From Rhodococcus sp. ABRD24 (GTDB lineage: Bacteria; Actinomycetota; Actinomycetes; Mycobacteriales; Mycobacteriaceae): a stretch of DNA of 64,000 bases. The DNA lies in assembly GCF_004328705.1 (NCBI RefSeq), contig NZ_CP035319.1:3472001-3536000 (forward strand). Reading direction: 5' to 3'. The stretch's first letter is position 1; every line of letters begins with the position of its first letter. A program made the position numbers and the translations under genes. The notes beneath the pieces are model-generated. The model had not been told where the DNA came from, ran no database searches, and saw nothing but the letters and a program-made list of their open reading frames with translations. Of the stretch, positions 58,007 to 64,000 are shown piece after piece.

Positions 58007-58397
58007 CCCACGTCGTCTGCACGTTCGTCATCAGTTCACACGCACCTGCGACCCGTGATTTCGAATCTGGGGTGTCGAGCGTGTACTTCGCGGTTTCACC
58101 AGCGGATAATGCTGGTACCGAAGGGTTTACGGCCTTGCGTCGGCTGCGAGCGGAGCGACGGAAACTGTCGTGGCAGAGCCTTTGTGGGAGCTTCGTTTCG
58201 TACCGAATGGCGGCGACTACCGGTTCGAGGCCGGCCCGGCCGGCCGCAGGGAAGACCCACGGTCTTGCGGTGTCCCCGCGGTTCAATGCAGCAGTGTTTA
58301 CCGGAGCGATTTCCAATTCGATTCTCGCTCATCGAGATCTCGGCGGTAGCCTTGCTAGGCTGAGCGCAGACAACCCGTACGCGACAAGCGAGGTTAG
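58007..58397. other. 391-bp gap upstream of the MbtH-like gene
   Basis: A frame at 58072-58401 overlaps the MbtH start by four bases but has no recognisable features. Promoter of the MbtH-like gene is expected near its end; none assigned. Confidence 0.35.
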
Positions 58398-58631
58398 ATG
58401 AGCACCAATCCGTTCGACGACGAAGACGGCCGCTTCTACGTGCTGGTCAACGATGAGGATCAGCATTCCCTCTGGCCCACCTTTTCCGAGGTGCCGCAGG
58501 GCTGGAGGATCGTTTTCGGCGAGGATTCGCGTCAAGCATGCGTCGAATACGTCGAGAAGAACTGGACCGATATGCGCCCCAAGAGTCTCCGCGAGGCCAT
58601 GGAGCAGGACCAGAAGAACGCCGGGAAGTAG
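58398..58631 (+). CDS. MbtH-like protein (77 aa)
   Basis: Complete MbtH family signature: [39 protein letters not shown] with the invariant Trp residues, then [14 protein letters not shown]. MbtH proteins bind adenylation domains of non-ribosomal peptide synthetases and help them fold and work. No NRPS gene lies in this window, so this is an orphan copy acting in trans, probably for siderophore NRPSs elsewhere. Followed by a terminator hairpin. Confidence 0.95.
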   Translation: MSTNPFDDEDGRFYVLVNDEDQHSLWPTFSEVPQGWRIVFGEDSRQACVEYVEKNWTDMRPKSLREAMEQDQKNAGK

Positions 58632-58684
58632 CCCGAACCGCTGGGTCCGGCCCGCTGGCTGATGCCACGCGGTCGCTCATCAAC

Positions 58685-58719
58685 ACGCTGCGCTGTCCGA
58701 ACCTTGGACGGCGCAGCGT
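58685..58719 (+). terminator. Hairpin terminator after the MbtH-like gene
   Basis: Arms of ~15-16 bp (58685-58700 and 58704-58719) pairing with two G-U type wobbles and a short loop, 54 bp past the stop. Confidence 0.7.
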
Positions 58720-58774
58720 CGTGTTTGGCCGTTGTGTCGCATTTCGGTACGTCGGTTGCGGAGACCGATTCGGC

Positions 58775-58811
58775 CGTCGCCCGGCGCTCCTCGAGGGACG
58801 GCCGGGCGACG
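58775..58811. terminator. Second hairpin between convergent genes
   Basis: Perfect 11-bp arms (58775-58785, 58801-58811), 15-base loop, ending 10 bp before the stop of the SnoaL-like gene; probably its terminator from the minus strand. Confidence 0.65.
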
Positions 58812-58820
58812 CTGCATACG

Positions 58821-59201
58821 TCAGATGTCGGTAACGAGATCCTTCTCGCTGAGATCGGTGGCCTCGAGTGCCGATTCGAGGGTGTCGTGCCGGAAGACGG
58901 CGGTCACCTGGTCGTGGACCACTCGGAACGCGGTCGCGACGGTCCGAGGCTCATTCGGCTTCGACGCCCAGGTGGCCTGCTCCTCGATGACGATGACACC
59001 GTCGTGCATGAACATCCGGCCGGGCACCAGGGTCAGACCCGCGGTGGTGGCCCATTCGCGCAGCGCGGACAGGCCCTGAGCTGCACCTTCCGTGCCGGCG
59101 AGGTCGATGTCGTCGCTCGACACGGCAAGCAGCGTGTCGATGTCCGACGAGTTGAGGGCGTCGTGCCACGCGAGAACCGTGGCGATCTCAGAGATGCGCA
59201 T
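58821..59201 (-). CDS. SnoaL/NTF2-like protein (126 aa)
   Basis: A single NTF2-like domain: N-terminal helices VLAWHDALNSSDIDTLLAV, DIDLAGTEGAAQGLSALREW, then strands with MFMHDGVIVIEEQATW and the C-terminal AFRVVHDQVTAVFRHDTLE. Many such proteins are of unknown function; some are isomerases or hydrolases acting on ketosteroid-like compounds. No partner gene is in operon with it. Confidence 0.82.
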   Translation of the reverse strand: MRISEIATVLAWHDALNSSDIDTLLAVSSDDIDLAGTEGAAQGLSALREWATTAGLTLVPGRMFMHDGVIVIEEQATWASKPNEPRTVATAFRVVHDQVTAVFRHDTLESALEATDLSEKDLVTDI

Positions 59202-59283
59202 GGGACAACGCTAACGAAAACGGGCGGTCGGGGCACAGTTACCACGCCGCGGTGGGCTATGGATATGATTGGCGCGCCCGACT

Positions 59284-59355
59284 GCCTCCTTAGCTCAGTG
59301 GTAGAGCACTCGCCTTGTAAGCGAAAGGTCGTCAGTTCAATCCTGACAGGGGGCT
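59284..59355 (+). tRNA. tRNA-Thr (anticodon TGT)
   Basis: 72-nt cloverleaf: acceptor GCCTCCT pairing with AGGGGGC, D-arm GCTC...GAGC, anticodon loop CTTGTAA with TGT, T-arm GTCAG-TTCAATC-CTGAC, discriminator T, CCA not encoded. The outermost anticodon-stem pair is a C-A mismatch. Reads ACA (Thr). Confidence 0.93.
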
Positions 59356-59367
59356 CAACAGGGAAGA

Positions 59368-59395
59368 CCCCTCGCCGGTAGATGCCGGTGAGGGG
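59368..59395 (+). terminator. Terminator hairpin after the tRNA
   Basis: 11-bp arms (59368-59378, 59385-59395) with one G-U pair and a six-base loop, 12 bp past the tRNA. Confidence 0.75.
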
Positions 59396-59423
59396 CCGTC
59401 AGCCTGGTGTACGGGGTGTCGCC

Positions 59424-59609
59424 TCACAGGGCGAAGCCATCTCCCGTGTTCGAATCGGCGACTGTGAAGATCAGGTGCTTGCCCCGCGCGTCGTGCTCGA
59501 GCAACTGCACGCGGACGCCGGACTCGCAGCGTCGTCTTCCGACGATCCTGCCGAAGCACCAGTCGCCGCTGTCGAGAGCAACGAGTGTCTTGCGTCCGCG
59601 ACGCATCAT
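59424..59609 (-). CDS. Small basic protein of unknown function (61 aa)
   Basis: Tandem ATGs at 59609/59606 follow a strong GAGGAGAGG site. The sequence is Arg-rich at the N-terminus (MMRRGRKTLVALDSGDWCFG), with two Cys residues, and looks like a small beta-barrel (alternating V-x-V, L-x-F). No family is recognised. The ribosome site and compact fold-like pattern favour a real gene. Confidence 0.55.
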   Translation of the reverse strand: MMRRGRKTLVALDSGDWCFGRIVGRRRCESGVRVQLLEHDARGKHLIFTVADSNTGDGFAL

Positions 59610-59749
59610 GAACCTCTCCTCAGACTTCATCCCCGATGACTTACTCCAGGCTCTCTCTCGGAGGGGTGGCGGGGCCACGTCAGAACTACCTGTTCCACTA
59701 CCTGTGTTCGGTCTGTGTCGGCGGGATCGGTTTGCGCCGGTCGCGTAGA

Positions 59750-60388
59750 TCAGGCGGGGTTGCGCCTCAGCCGTGCGATCGCGTCGTGGATGGTGATGTC
59801 GTTGCCGTGGGGATCGGTTGCGCTCCGGGACGCCGCCGTCGCGGTGACCACCGTCCACTCCTGTGGATCGAGCAGCGTTACAACATCGTCCGGGGCGAAG
59901 AACAGCTCCGGAATGGGTGGCCTGGGAATCGAGGTCTGCAGGTCCGAGGGATGATGGCCGACGATCAGTAGTGTTCCGCCTGGCGAAACGGCGTCCGCGA
60001 GGTGCCGGAACAGGATGTCGCGCGGATCGGTGGGCAGATGCACATAGTGGGCGGTCACCAGGTCGTAGCGATCGGTGCTCGGCTCCCACCCCAGCACGTC
60101 GGCCTGCGTCCACGTGATCCGCTCGGCGATCTCGTCCCCGGCATCGGCGGCGTGACGTGCGGCACGTTCGATGGCGACGGTCGACACGTCGAGCGCGGTG
60201 ACGCGCCAGCCTCGTCCGGCGAGCCAGATCGCGTCGGCGCCTTCTCCGCAGCCGACCTCGAGCGCGGTGCCCGGAGTCAGGTCCGCGACTTCGTTCACCA
60301 GGCTGGCGTTCGGTTTGCCGCTCCAGAGGTGGTCATGGCTCGAGGCGTAGCGCTCGTCCCAGAACGCCTGGGTGAACATCTCGGTCAT
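59750..60388 (-). CDS. Class I SAM-dependent methyltransferase (212 aa)
   Basis: Motif I ALEVGCGEGADAIWLAGRGW near residue 42, then TALDVSTVAIERAARHA, QADVLGW and SPGGTLLIVGHHP. The N-terminal FWDERYASSHDHLWSGKPNA is typical of the thiopurine/tellurite-resistance methyltransferase group (TehB-like). Its ATG overlaps the stop of the upstream flavoprotein gene by 4 bp (ATGA), so the two are translationally coupled and probably act together, perhaps in detoxification. Confidence 0.88.
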   Translation of the reverse strand: MTEMFTQAFWDERYASSHDHLWSGKPNASLVNEVADLTPGTALEVGCGEGADAIWLAGRGWRVTALDVSTVAIERAARHAADAGDEIAERITWTQADVLGWEPSTDRYDLVTAHYVHLPTDPRDILFRHLADAVSPGGTLLIVGHHPSDLQTSIPRPPIPELFFAPDDVVTLLDPQEWTVVTATAASRSATDPHGNDITIHDAIARLRRNPA

Positions 60389-61371
60389 GCGTTGACTCCC
60401 TTCGATTCACGCGACCGGTACTCGGCCACGGCACGGTTCGTGTCTTCGGTGATCAGGTCGTTGTTGATCGCGATCGCGCAGGCAGCGGCGGCCGCGGCGG
60501 CGCCGAGCACCTGCGCCTTGAAGTCGGCGACGTTGCCCGCGACCCACACCCCCGGCACCGCCGTCTGCCCGGACGGATCGGCCGGTATGAACTGCGCGCC
60601 GGTCAACGGATCCGTGGCGGTCTCGATGCCCAGTGAGGCGATGGCGGCGATGCGGGGGACGAACCGCGGCGCAACGACGAGGGCCTGTCGTGAGACGACG
60701 GTGCCGTCGATGAGGCGGACCCCCGCGAGACGGTCGCCGTCGGTCACGAGCGAGTCCACCGCGCCGGTCACCACGGTGATGTTGCGGGCGGCGAACTGTT
60801 CCCTCTCGGCCTCGGTGGGTTCCGGACCGGTGTGCTGGAAGAGGGTGACGTCGTCGCTCCACTGCCGGAACATCAGCGCCTGATGCACCCCCATGGGCCC
60901 GGTCGAGAGCACGCCGACGGCCTGATCGTTGACCTCCCAGCCGTGGCAGTACGGGCAGTGCAGCACGTCGCGGCCCCAGCGTTCCCGCAGGCCGGGGAGG
61001 TCGGGCAGTTCGTCGACGAGTCCGGTCGCGACCAGCAGTCGACGCGCGTGTACGGTCCGGCCGTCGGCCAGGGCCGACGTGAAGCCGTCGGCATCGCGGT
61101 CGATACGGGCCACCTCGCCGCGGATGACCTGCCCGCCGTACCGGAGTACCTCGTCGCGGCCGACTTCCGTCAATTCAGCGGGTGCTACGCCGTCCCGGGA
61201 CAGGAACCCGTGCACGCCCGCGGCCGGTGCGTTGCGTGGCTCTCCGGCGTCGATCACCAGCACGCTGCGGCGCGCCCGCGCCAGCATCAGTGCACCGCTC
61301 AGTCCGGCGGCTCCACCGCCGATCACTACCACGTCGTACCTGTTCATTGCCTGCTCCACCTGATCGCTCAT
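60385..61371 (-). CDS. Thioredoxin-reductase-like FAD/NAD(P) oxidoreductase (328 aa)
   Basis: FAD motif VVVIGGGAAGLSGALMLARA near residue 14, central NADP region VGVLSTGPMGVHQ, redox pair in HCPYCHGWE near residue 140 and a closing WVAGNVADFKAQV near 285. The CPYC pair sits in the usual thioredoxin-reductase position. ATG 61371 with GGGAGG upstream. Coupled to the methyltransferase and divergent from an XRE-cupin regulator, which probably controls it. Confidence 0.9.
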   Translation of the reverse strand: MSDQVEQAMNRYDVVVIGGGAAGLSGALMLARARRSVLVIDAGEPRNAPAAGVHGFLSRDGVAPAELTEVGRDEVLRYGGQVIRGEVARIDRDADGFTSALADGRTVHARRLLVATGLVDELPDLPGLRERWGRDVLHCPYCHGWEVNDQAVGVLSTGPMGVHQALMFRQWSDDVTLFQHTGPEPTEAEREQFAARNITVVTGAVDSLVTDGDRLAGVRLIDGTVVSRQALVVAPRFVPRIAAIASLGIETATDPLTGAQFIPADPSGQTAVPGVWVAGNVADFKAQVLGAAAAAAACAIAINNDLITEDTNRAVAEYRSRESKGVNA

Positions 61372-61427
61372 CAAGACCTCCCTTGCCGTCCACCATGCCG
61401 ATTCGGTACGGAAGGGTGCAAGCTTTG

Positions 61428-61442
61428 TTGCCGAAGTGGCAA
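61428..61442. promoter_or_regulatory. Candidate operator TTGCC-N5-GGCAA
   Basis: A perfect 5-bp inverted repeat with 5-bp spacer lies 9 bp before the XRE-cupin start in the 80-bp divergent promoter; a likely autoregulatory site. Confidence 0.5.
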
Positions 61443-61451
61443 TCTGGGGTC

Positions 61452-62045
61452 ATGGATGGCGACGTTGCCGATATGGACCGGATCCTCGATGCCGTCGGGC
61501 CGCGACTGCGGGCGCTGCGCCGACAACACGGCACGACGCTTGCAGAACTGTCCGCGGACACGGGCATCTCGGTGAGCACGCTGTCGCGGCTGGAGTCGGG
61601 CCGGCGCAAGCCCAATCTGGAACTGTTGCTGCCGCTGGCGCGGGCGCACGGAGTGCCGCTCGACGAGCTGGTCGGGGCACCTCCGACCGGGGACCCGCGT
61701 ATCCATCTGAAGCCGATCAGCCGCGGCGGCAAGACCATCGTGCCGCTGACGCGCCGGGCGGGCGGCATCCAGGCATACAAGCACGTGATCCCCGGCGCGA
61801 AGGACCGACAGGTCCCCGACCCGCGCGTGCACGAGGGCTACGAATGGCTCTACGTCCTCAATGGGCGGCTACGTCTGGTCCTCGGCGACCAGGACCTGAT
61901 CCTGCTACCGGGGGAGGCGGCCGAGTTCGACACCCGCGTGCCGCACTGGTTCGGGGCTGCAGACGCGGACGCGGTGGAATTCCTGGGCCTGTTCGGCCGA
62001 CAGGGCGAACGCGCGCACATTCGGGCGCGTCCGGCTGGGGAGTGA
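61452..62045 (+). CDS. XRE-family regulator with C-terminal cupin domain (197 aa)
   Basis: HTH at ~12-66: LRALRRQHGTTLAELSADTG then SVSTLSRLESGRRKPNLELL. Cupin_2 barrel at ~115-190: VHEGYEWLYVLNGRLRLVLG, LLPGEAAEFDTRVPHWF with metal-binding His. Such proteins sense a small ligand in the cupin and repress nearby genes; here the target is the divergent flavoprotein/methyltransferase pair. Confidence 0.9.
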   Translation: MDGDVADMDRILDAVGPRLRALRRQHGTTLAELSADTGISVSTLSRLESGRRKPNLELLLPLARAHGVPLDELVGAPPTGDPRIHLKPISRGGKTIVPLTRRAGGIQAYKHVIPGAKDRQVPDPRVHEGYEWLYVLNGRLRLVLGDQDLILLPGEAAEFDTRVPHWFGAADADAVEFLGLFGRQGERAHIRARPAGE

Positions 62046-62061
62046 TCGAAAGTGGGGGAGC

Positions 62062-62196
62062 CTACTTGTCCTGGTGGGCTGGTGCGGGTGTGTCTCCGAA
62101 CATCGCCGCGATGCGGGACTTGATCTCTTCGGTGCTGATGGATCCGGAACGGATTCCGCTCGGCGTGGTCTCACGCGTGTTCGAGATGAAGTTCAT
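62062..62196 (-). CDS. Possible small protein (44 aa)
   Basis: ATG 62196 opens 44 codons with a hydrophilic, amphipathic helix (STEEIKSRIAAMFGDTPAP). The frame extends upstream as 103 codons, but the upstream part is Arg-rich and unlikely. Weak ribosome site. Convergent with the XRE-cupin gene (16 bp apart). No family recognised. Confidence 0.4.
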   Translation of the reverse strand: MNFISNTRETTPSGIRSGSISTEEIKSRIAAMFGDTPAPAHQDK

Positions 62197-62436
62197 ATCG
62201 ACTGTTCCCGTGCCCTTCCAGGTACATCCGTTGCCGTCCCGGTCTTTGCGCCCGGGATGTCCGGCGGCGCCGCGTCCGAGCCGGAGCAACGGCGCCAAGG
62301 CCAGGCTAGCGACGGAATCTCGCTCAGCGCGGGCGGCGGCAAAGTGGTTATGCAACCGGAATGATCGCCGCAATGGAGGCGTCGAATCGTTACCGATCCG
62401 GAGTGTGCGGAGGATTGCGCGAATTACGCTTGGGCA

Positions 62437-63156
62437 ATGCCCCTAGCGACTGTGTCCACGCCGGACGGTCCGATCGACGCGGTGCTCGAGGTTCCCGGAG
62501 GCGGGCGTTCGGGCCCGTGGCCAGGCGTCGTGGTGGTACACGACGCGCTGGGGTTGGGGCGCGACATTCGCGGCATCACTGCGCGCCTCGCAAATCATGG
62601 ATACCTCGCGCTCACCCCCGACCTGTACTCACGGGGCGGGCGGACGCGGTGCGTCACGCGGGTGTTCCGCGAATTGATCGCCCGTCGGGGCAGGGCGGTC
62701 GACGACCTGCTCGCGGCCCGCGACCTGCTGGCGGCGCGCCCCGACTGCACCGGGGCGGTCGGTGTCGTCGGATTCTGCATGGGTGGTGGATTCGCGCTGG
62801 TGTTGGCGCCCAAAGGGTTCGACGCGTCGGCGCCGTTCTACGGTCCGCTGCCGCGGCGCCTCGACGAGGCGCTCGACGGCGCATGCCCGATCGTCGGCAG
62901 CTATGGCGCACGCGACCCGATGTTGTGGGGTGCCGGTCGCAAGCTCGACGCCGCGCTCACCGGACTGGGAGTCGAGCACGATGTCGAGACGTATCCCGGT
63001 GTGGGGCACAGCTTTGCGAACCGGCTGGTCCCGGACAGGGCGAATCCCCTGCTGCGAATCGCCGGAATGGGGTATGACCACGAGAAGGCCGAGGACGCGT
63101 GGCGTCGAGTCTTCGAGTTCTTCGACGCGCACCTGTCAGGCGGGGCCGAGGGATAG
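62437..63156 (+). CDS. Dienelactone hydrolase family protein (239 aa)
   Basis: Alpha/beta hydrolase with a Cys nucleophile: VVVVHDALGLGRDIRGITARL, nucleophile elbow GVVGFCMGGGFAL near residue 110, and the late Asp/His pair around SYGARDPML and GVGHSFAN. Dienelactone hydrolases open lactones in chlorocatechol pathways, but many homologues are general carboxylic-ester hydrolases. Its last 21 bp overlap the 3' end of the convergent repeat-protein gene. Confidence 0.9.
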   Translation: MPLATVSTPDGPIDAVLEVPGGGRSGPWPGVVVVHDALGLGRDIRGITARLANHGYLALTPDLYSRGGRTRCVTRVFRELIARRGRAVDDLLAARDLLAARPDCTGAVGVVGFCMGGGFALVLAPKGFDASAPFYGPLPRRLDEALDGACPIVGSYGARDPMLWGAGRKLDAALTGLGVEHDVETYPGVGHSFANRLVPDRANPLLRIAGMGYDHEKAEDAWRRVFEFFDAHLSGGAEG

Positions 63157-63972
63157 ATCGGGTCCGCGTCCACCCTTGAGCCAGCGGCCGGGCAGGCGTC
63201 CGGCCAGATCGCCGAGCGGGCCGACGGCGGCGCTGAGCACCCCAACGGTCTCCTGCAGCAGGTCGACGCTGGCGCTCATTCGATGCAGGTTCGGTGCCAA
63301 CGCCGTCAGCGTCTCGGACAGCGCGACGATCTGGTCGAGCGGCCCGCCCTCGGCGATGAGCCTTTCGATGGCGCCGTCCTCGGCGAGCAGAGTCTCGAGG
63401 ACGCCGTTCTCCGCGAGCGCCCGATCGACGATGCCGTCCTTCTTCGTCAGTCGTTCCACCGCACCGTCCTCCGAGGTCAGGCGTTCGAGCGGTCCGTCCT
63501 CGGCGGTGAGTCGATCGAGTAGCCCACCCGGTGCGAGCAGGCGTTCGAGTGGCCCGTCCTCGGACAGCACCCGCTCGAGCGGGCCGTCTTCCTTGGTGAC
63601 CCGGTCGAGCGGACCGCCCGGCGCCAGTACCCGATCGAGCGCGCCGCCGGGCTCGAACAGTCGCTCGAGGGTGCCGCCGTCGGAGGTGAGTCGGTCGACG
63701 ACGCCGCCCGGTGCCAACAGCCGATCGAGCGGTCCGCCCGGCCGGAGTGCCTGACCCAATGGCCGGTCGTCGGAAGCAAGCTCGGCCAACTGTTGCACCA
63801 GCTGCAGCGGGCCCCTCGGGTTCGCCAGCGCTACCGCGCTCACGCCGGTGACGTTGGTGCTGGCCATGGCCAACCTTGTCGTGGCCAGCGCAGTTTCGGC
63901 GACGTCGAGCGCTGCGTCCGCAATGGCGAGGCCCGCGCGGATCGGCAGTGTGATCGCTGACACCAGATTCAT
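63136..63972 (-). CDS. Decapeptide-repeat protein (278 aa)
   Basis: N-terminal ~55 residues are Ala-rich helices (IADAALDVAETALATTRLAMA). From residue 79 to 218 the sequence consists of 14 consecutive units of exactly ten residues with consensus (G/D)G-x-(L/V)-(D/E)-R-(L/V)-x-x-(P/E), for example GGPLDRLLAP and DGPLERLTSE. The tail (LHRMSASVDLLQETVGVLSAAVGPLGDLAGRLP) resembles a coiled-coil or methyl-accepting-type helix. No enzyme motif and no signal peptide. The regular repeat predicts a solenoid or stacked helical structure; function unknown. Confidence 0.85.
   Translation of the reverse strand: MNLVSAITLPIRAGLAIADAALDVAETALATTRLAMASTNVTGVSAVALANPRGPLQLVQQLAELASDDRPLGQALRPGGPLDRLLAPGGVVDRLTSDGGTLERLFEPGGALDRVLAPGGPLDRVTKEDGPLERVLSEDGPLERLLAPGGLLDRLTAEDGPLERLTSEDGAVERLTKKDGIVDRALAENGVLETLLAEDGAIERLIAEGGPLDQIVALSETLTALAPNLHRMSASVDLLQETVGVLSAAVGPLGDLAGRLPGRWLKGGRGPDLSLGPA
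63319..63738 (-). repeat. 14 tandem 30-bp coding repeats
   Basis: Nucleotide counterpart of the decapeptide array; units are diverged at DNA level but keep exact 30-bp register with no insertions. Confidence 0.85.
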
Positions 63973-64000
63973 GGATTTACAGTAACCCCCGCCACACTGG

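Noticed and set aside
58072..58401. 109-codon frame overlapping the MbtH start
   Set aside because: No conserved features; the MbtH gene has its own clear start.
63319..63738. CRISPR-like or minisatellite array
   Set aside because: The 30-bp units are contiguous, without spacers, diverged in DNA and keep a coding frame; this is a protein repeat.

Overview
The window reads as the chromosome of a high-GC mycolic-acid actinobacterium, most likely Rhodococcus or a close relative. The reasons are GC-rich codon use with GTG starts, the end of an Mce operon next to otsA, a P450 ferredoxin of the mycobacterial CxxHxxC type, and a fused ferredoxin/ferredoxin-NADP reductase. No species call is justified from sequence alone.

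Region 1 (1-2211) is core genome: the C-terminal part of an Mce-associated protein, a perfect bidirectional terminator, otsA (trehalose-6-phosphate synthase) and a 57-residue protein just upstream of otsA.

Region 2 (about 2.2-26.9 kb) is an accessory island holding a small type I polyketide system. Decayed transposase fragments lie at both edges (IS1380-like at 2.4 kb, IS481-like at 26.3 kb) and in the middle (IS3-like at 14.4 kb). PKS1 (+) carries a loading module, KS(Cys to Ala)-AT-ACP, and a fully reducing module, KS-AT-DH-ER-KR-ACP. PKS2 (-) carries one module, KS-AT-DH(dead)-KR-ACP-TE, whose thioesterase has Ala in place of the nucleophilic Ser. A free-standing protein divergent from PKS2 consists of a KR structural half-domain joined to a paralogous thioesterase with the Ser intact, so it looks like an in-trans replacement. 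A flavin monooxygenase is in operon with PKS2; a methyltransferase and a secreted protein of unknown function are nearby. The simplest predicted chain is 3-hydroxy-2,4-dimethylheptanoyl (inference). The KS regions of PKS1 module 1 and PKS2 are nearly identical and inverted, so recombination between them could invert about 14 kb and swap modules. PKS1 also carries a 1,038-bp perfect direct repeat over both AT domains. Short PKS relics (a docking tail and a thioesterase tail) lie between PKS2 and the free thioesterase.

Region 3 (26.9-29.5 kb) holds a secreted metallophosphoesterase and a methyltransferase.

Region 4 (29.5-53.1 kb) is a catabolic island that I read as secondary or cyclic amine degradation. 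It contains methylmalonate-semialdehyde dehydrogenase, a ferredoxin-NADP reductase, and a tight run of glutamine-synthetase-like ligase, P450, ferredoxin, reductase and GAF/PucR regulator. It continues with an APC permease, a class I amidotransferase, a GntR regulator, a PuuD-like gamma-glutamyl hydrolase, two aldehyde dehydrogenases, a Zn-alcohol dehydrogenase, a PucR regulator, a class III aminotransferase and a glutamate-type dehydrogenase. P450, ferredoxin, reductase and GS-like ligase together recall the mycobacterial morpholine/piperidine (mor/pip) genes.

Region 5 (53.1-64 kb) returns to ordinary genome: a GAF regulator divergent from an NTF2-FMO fusion, an alpha/beta hydrolase, an orphan MbtH-like protein, tRNA-Thr(TGT), a methyltransferase/flavoprotein pair beside an XRE-cupin regulator, a dienelactone hydrolase, and a protein with 14 exact-length decapeptide repeats.
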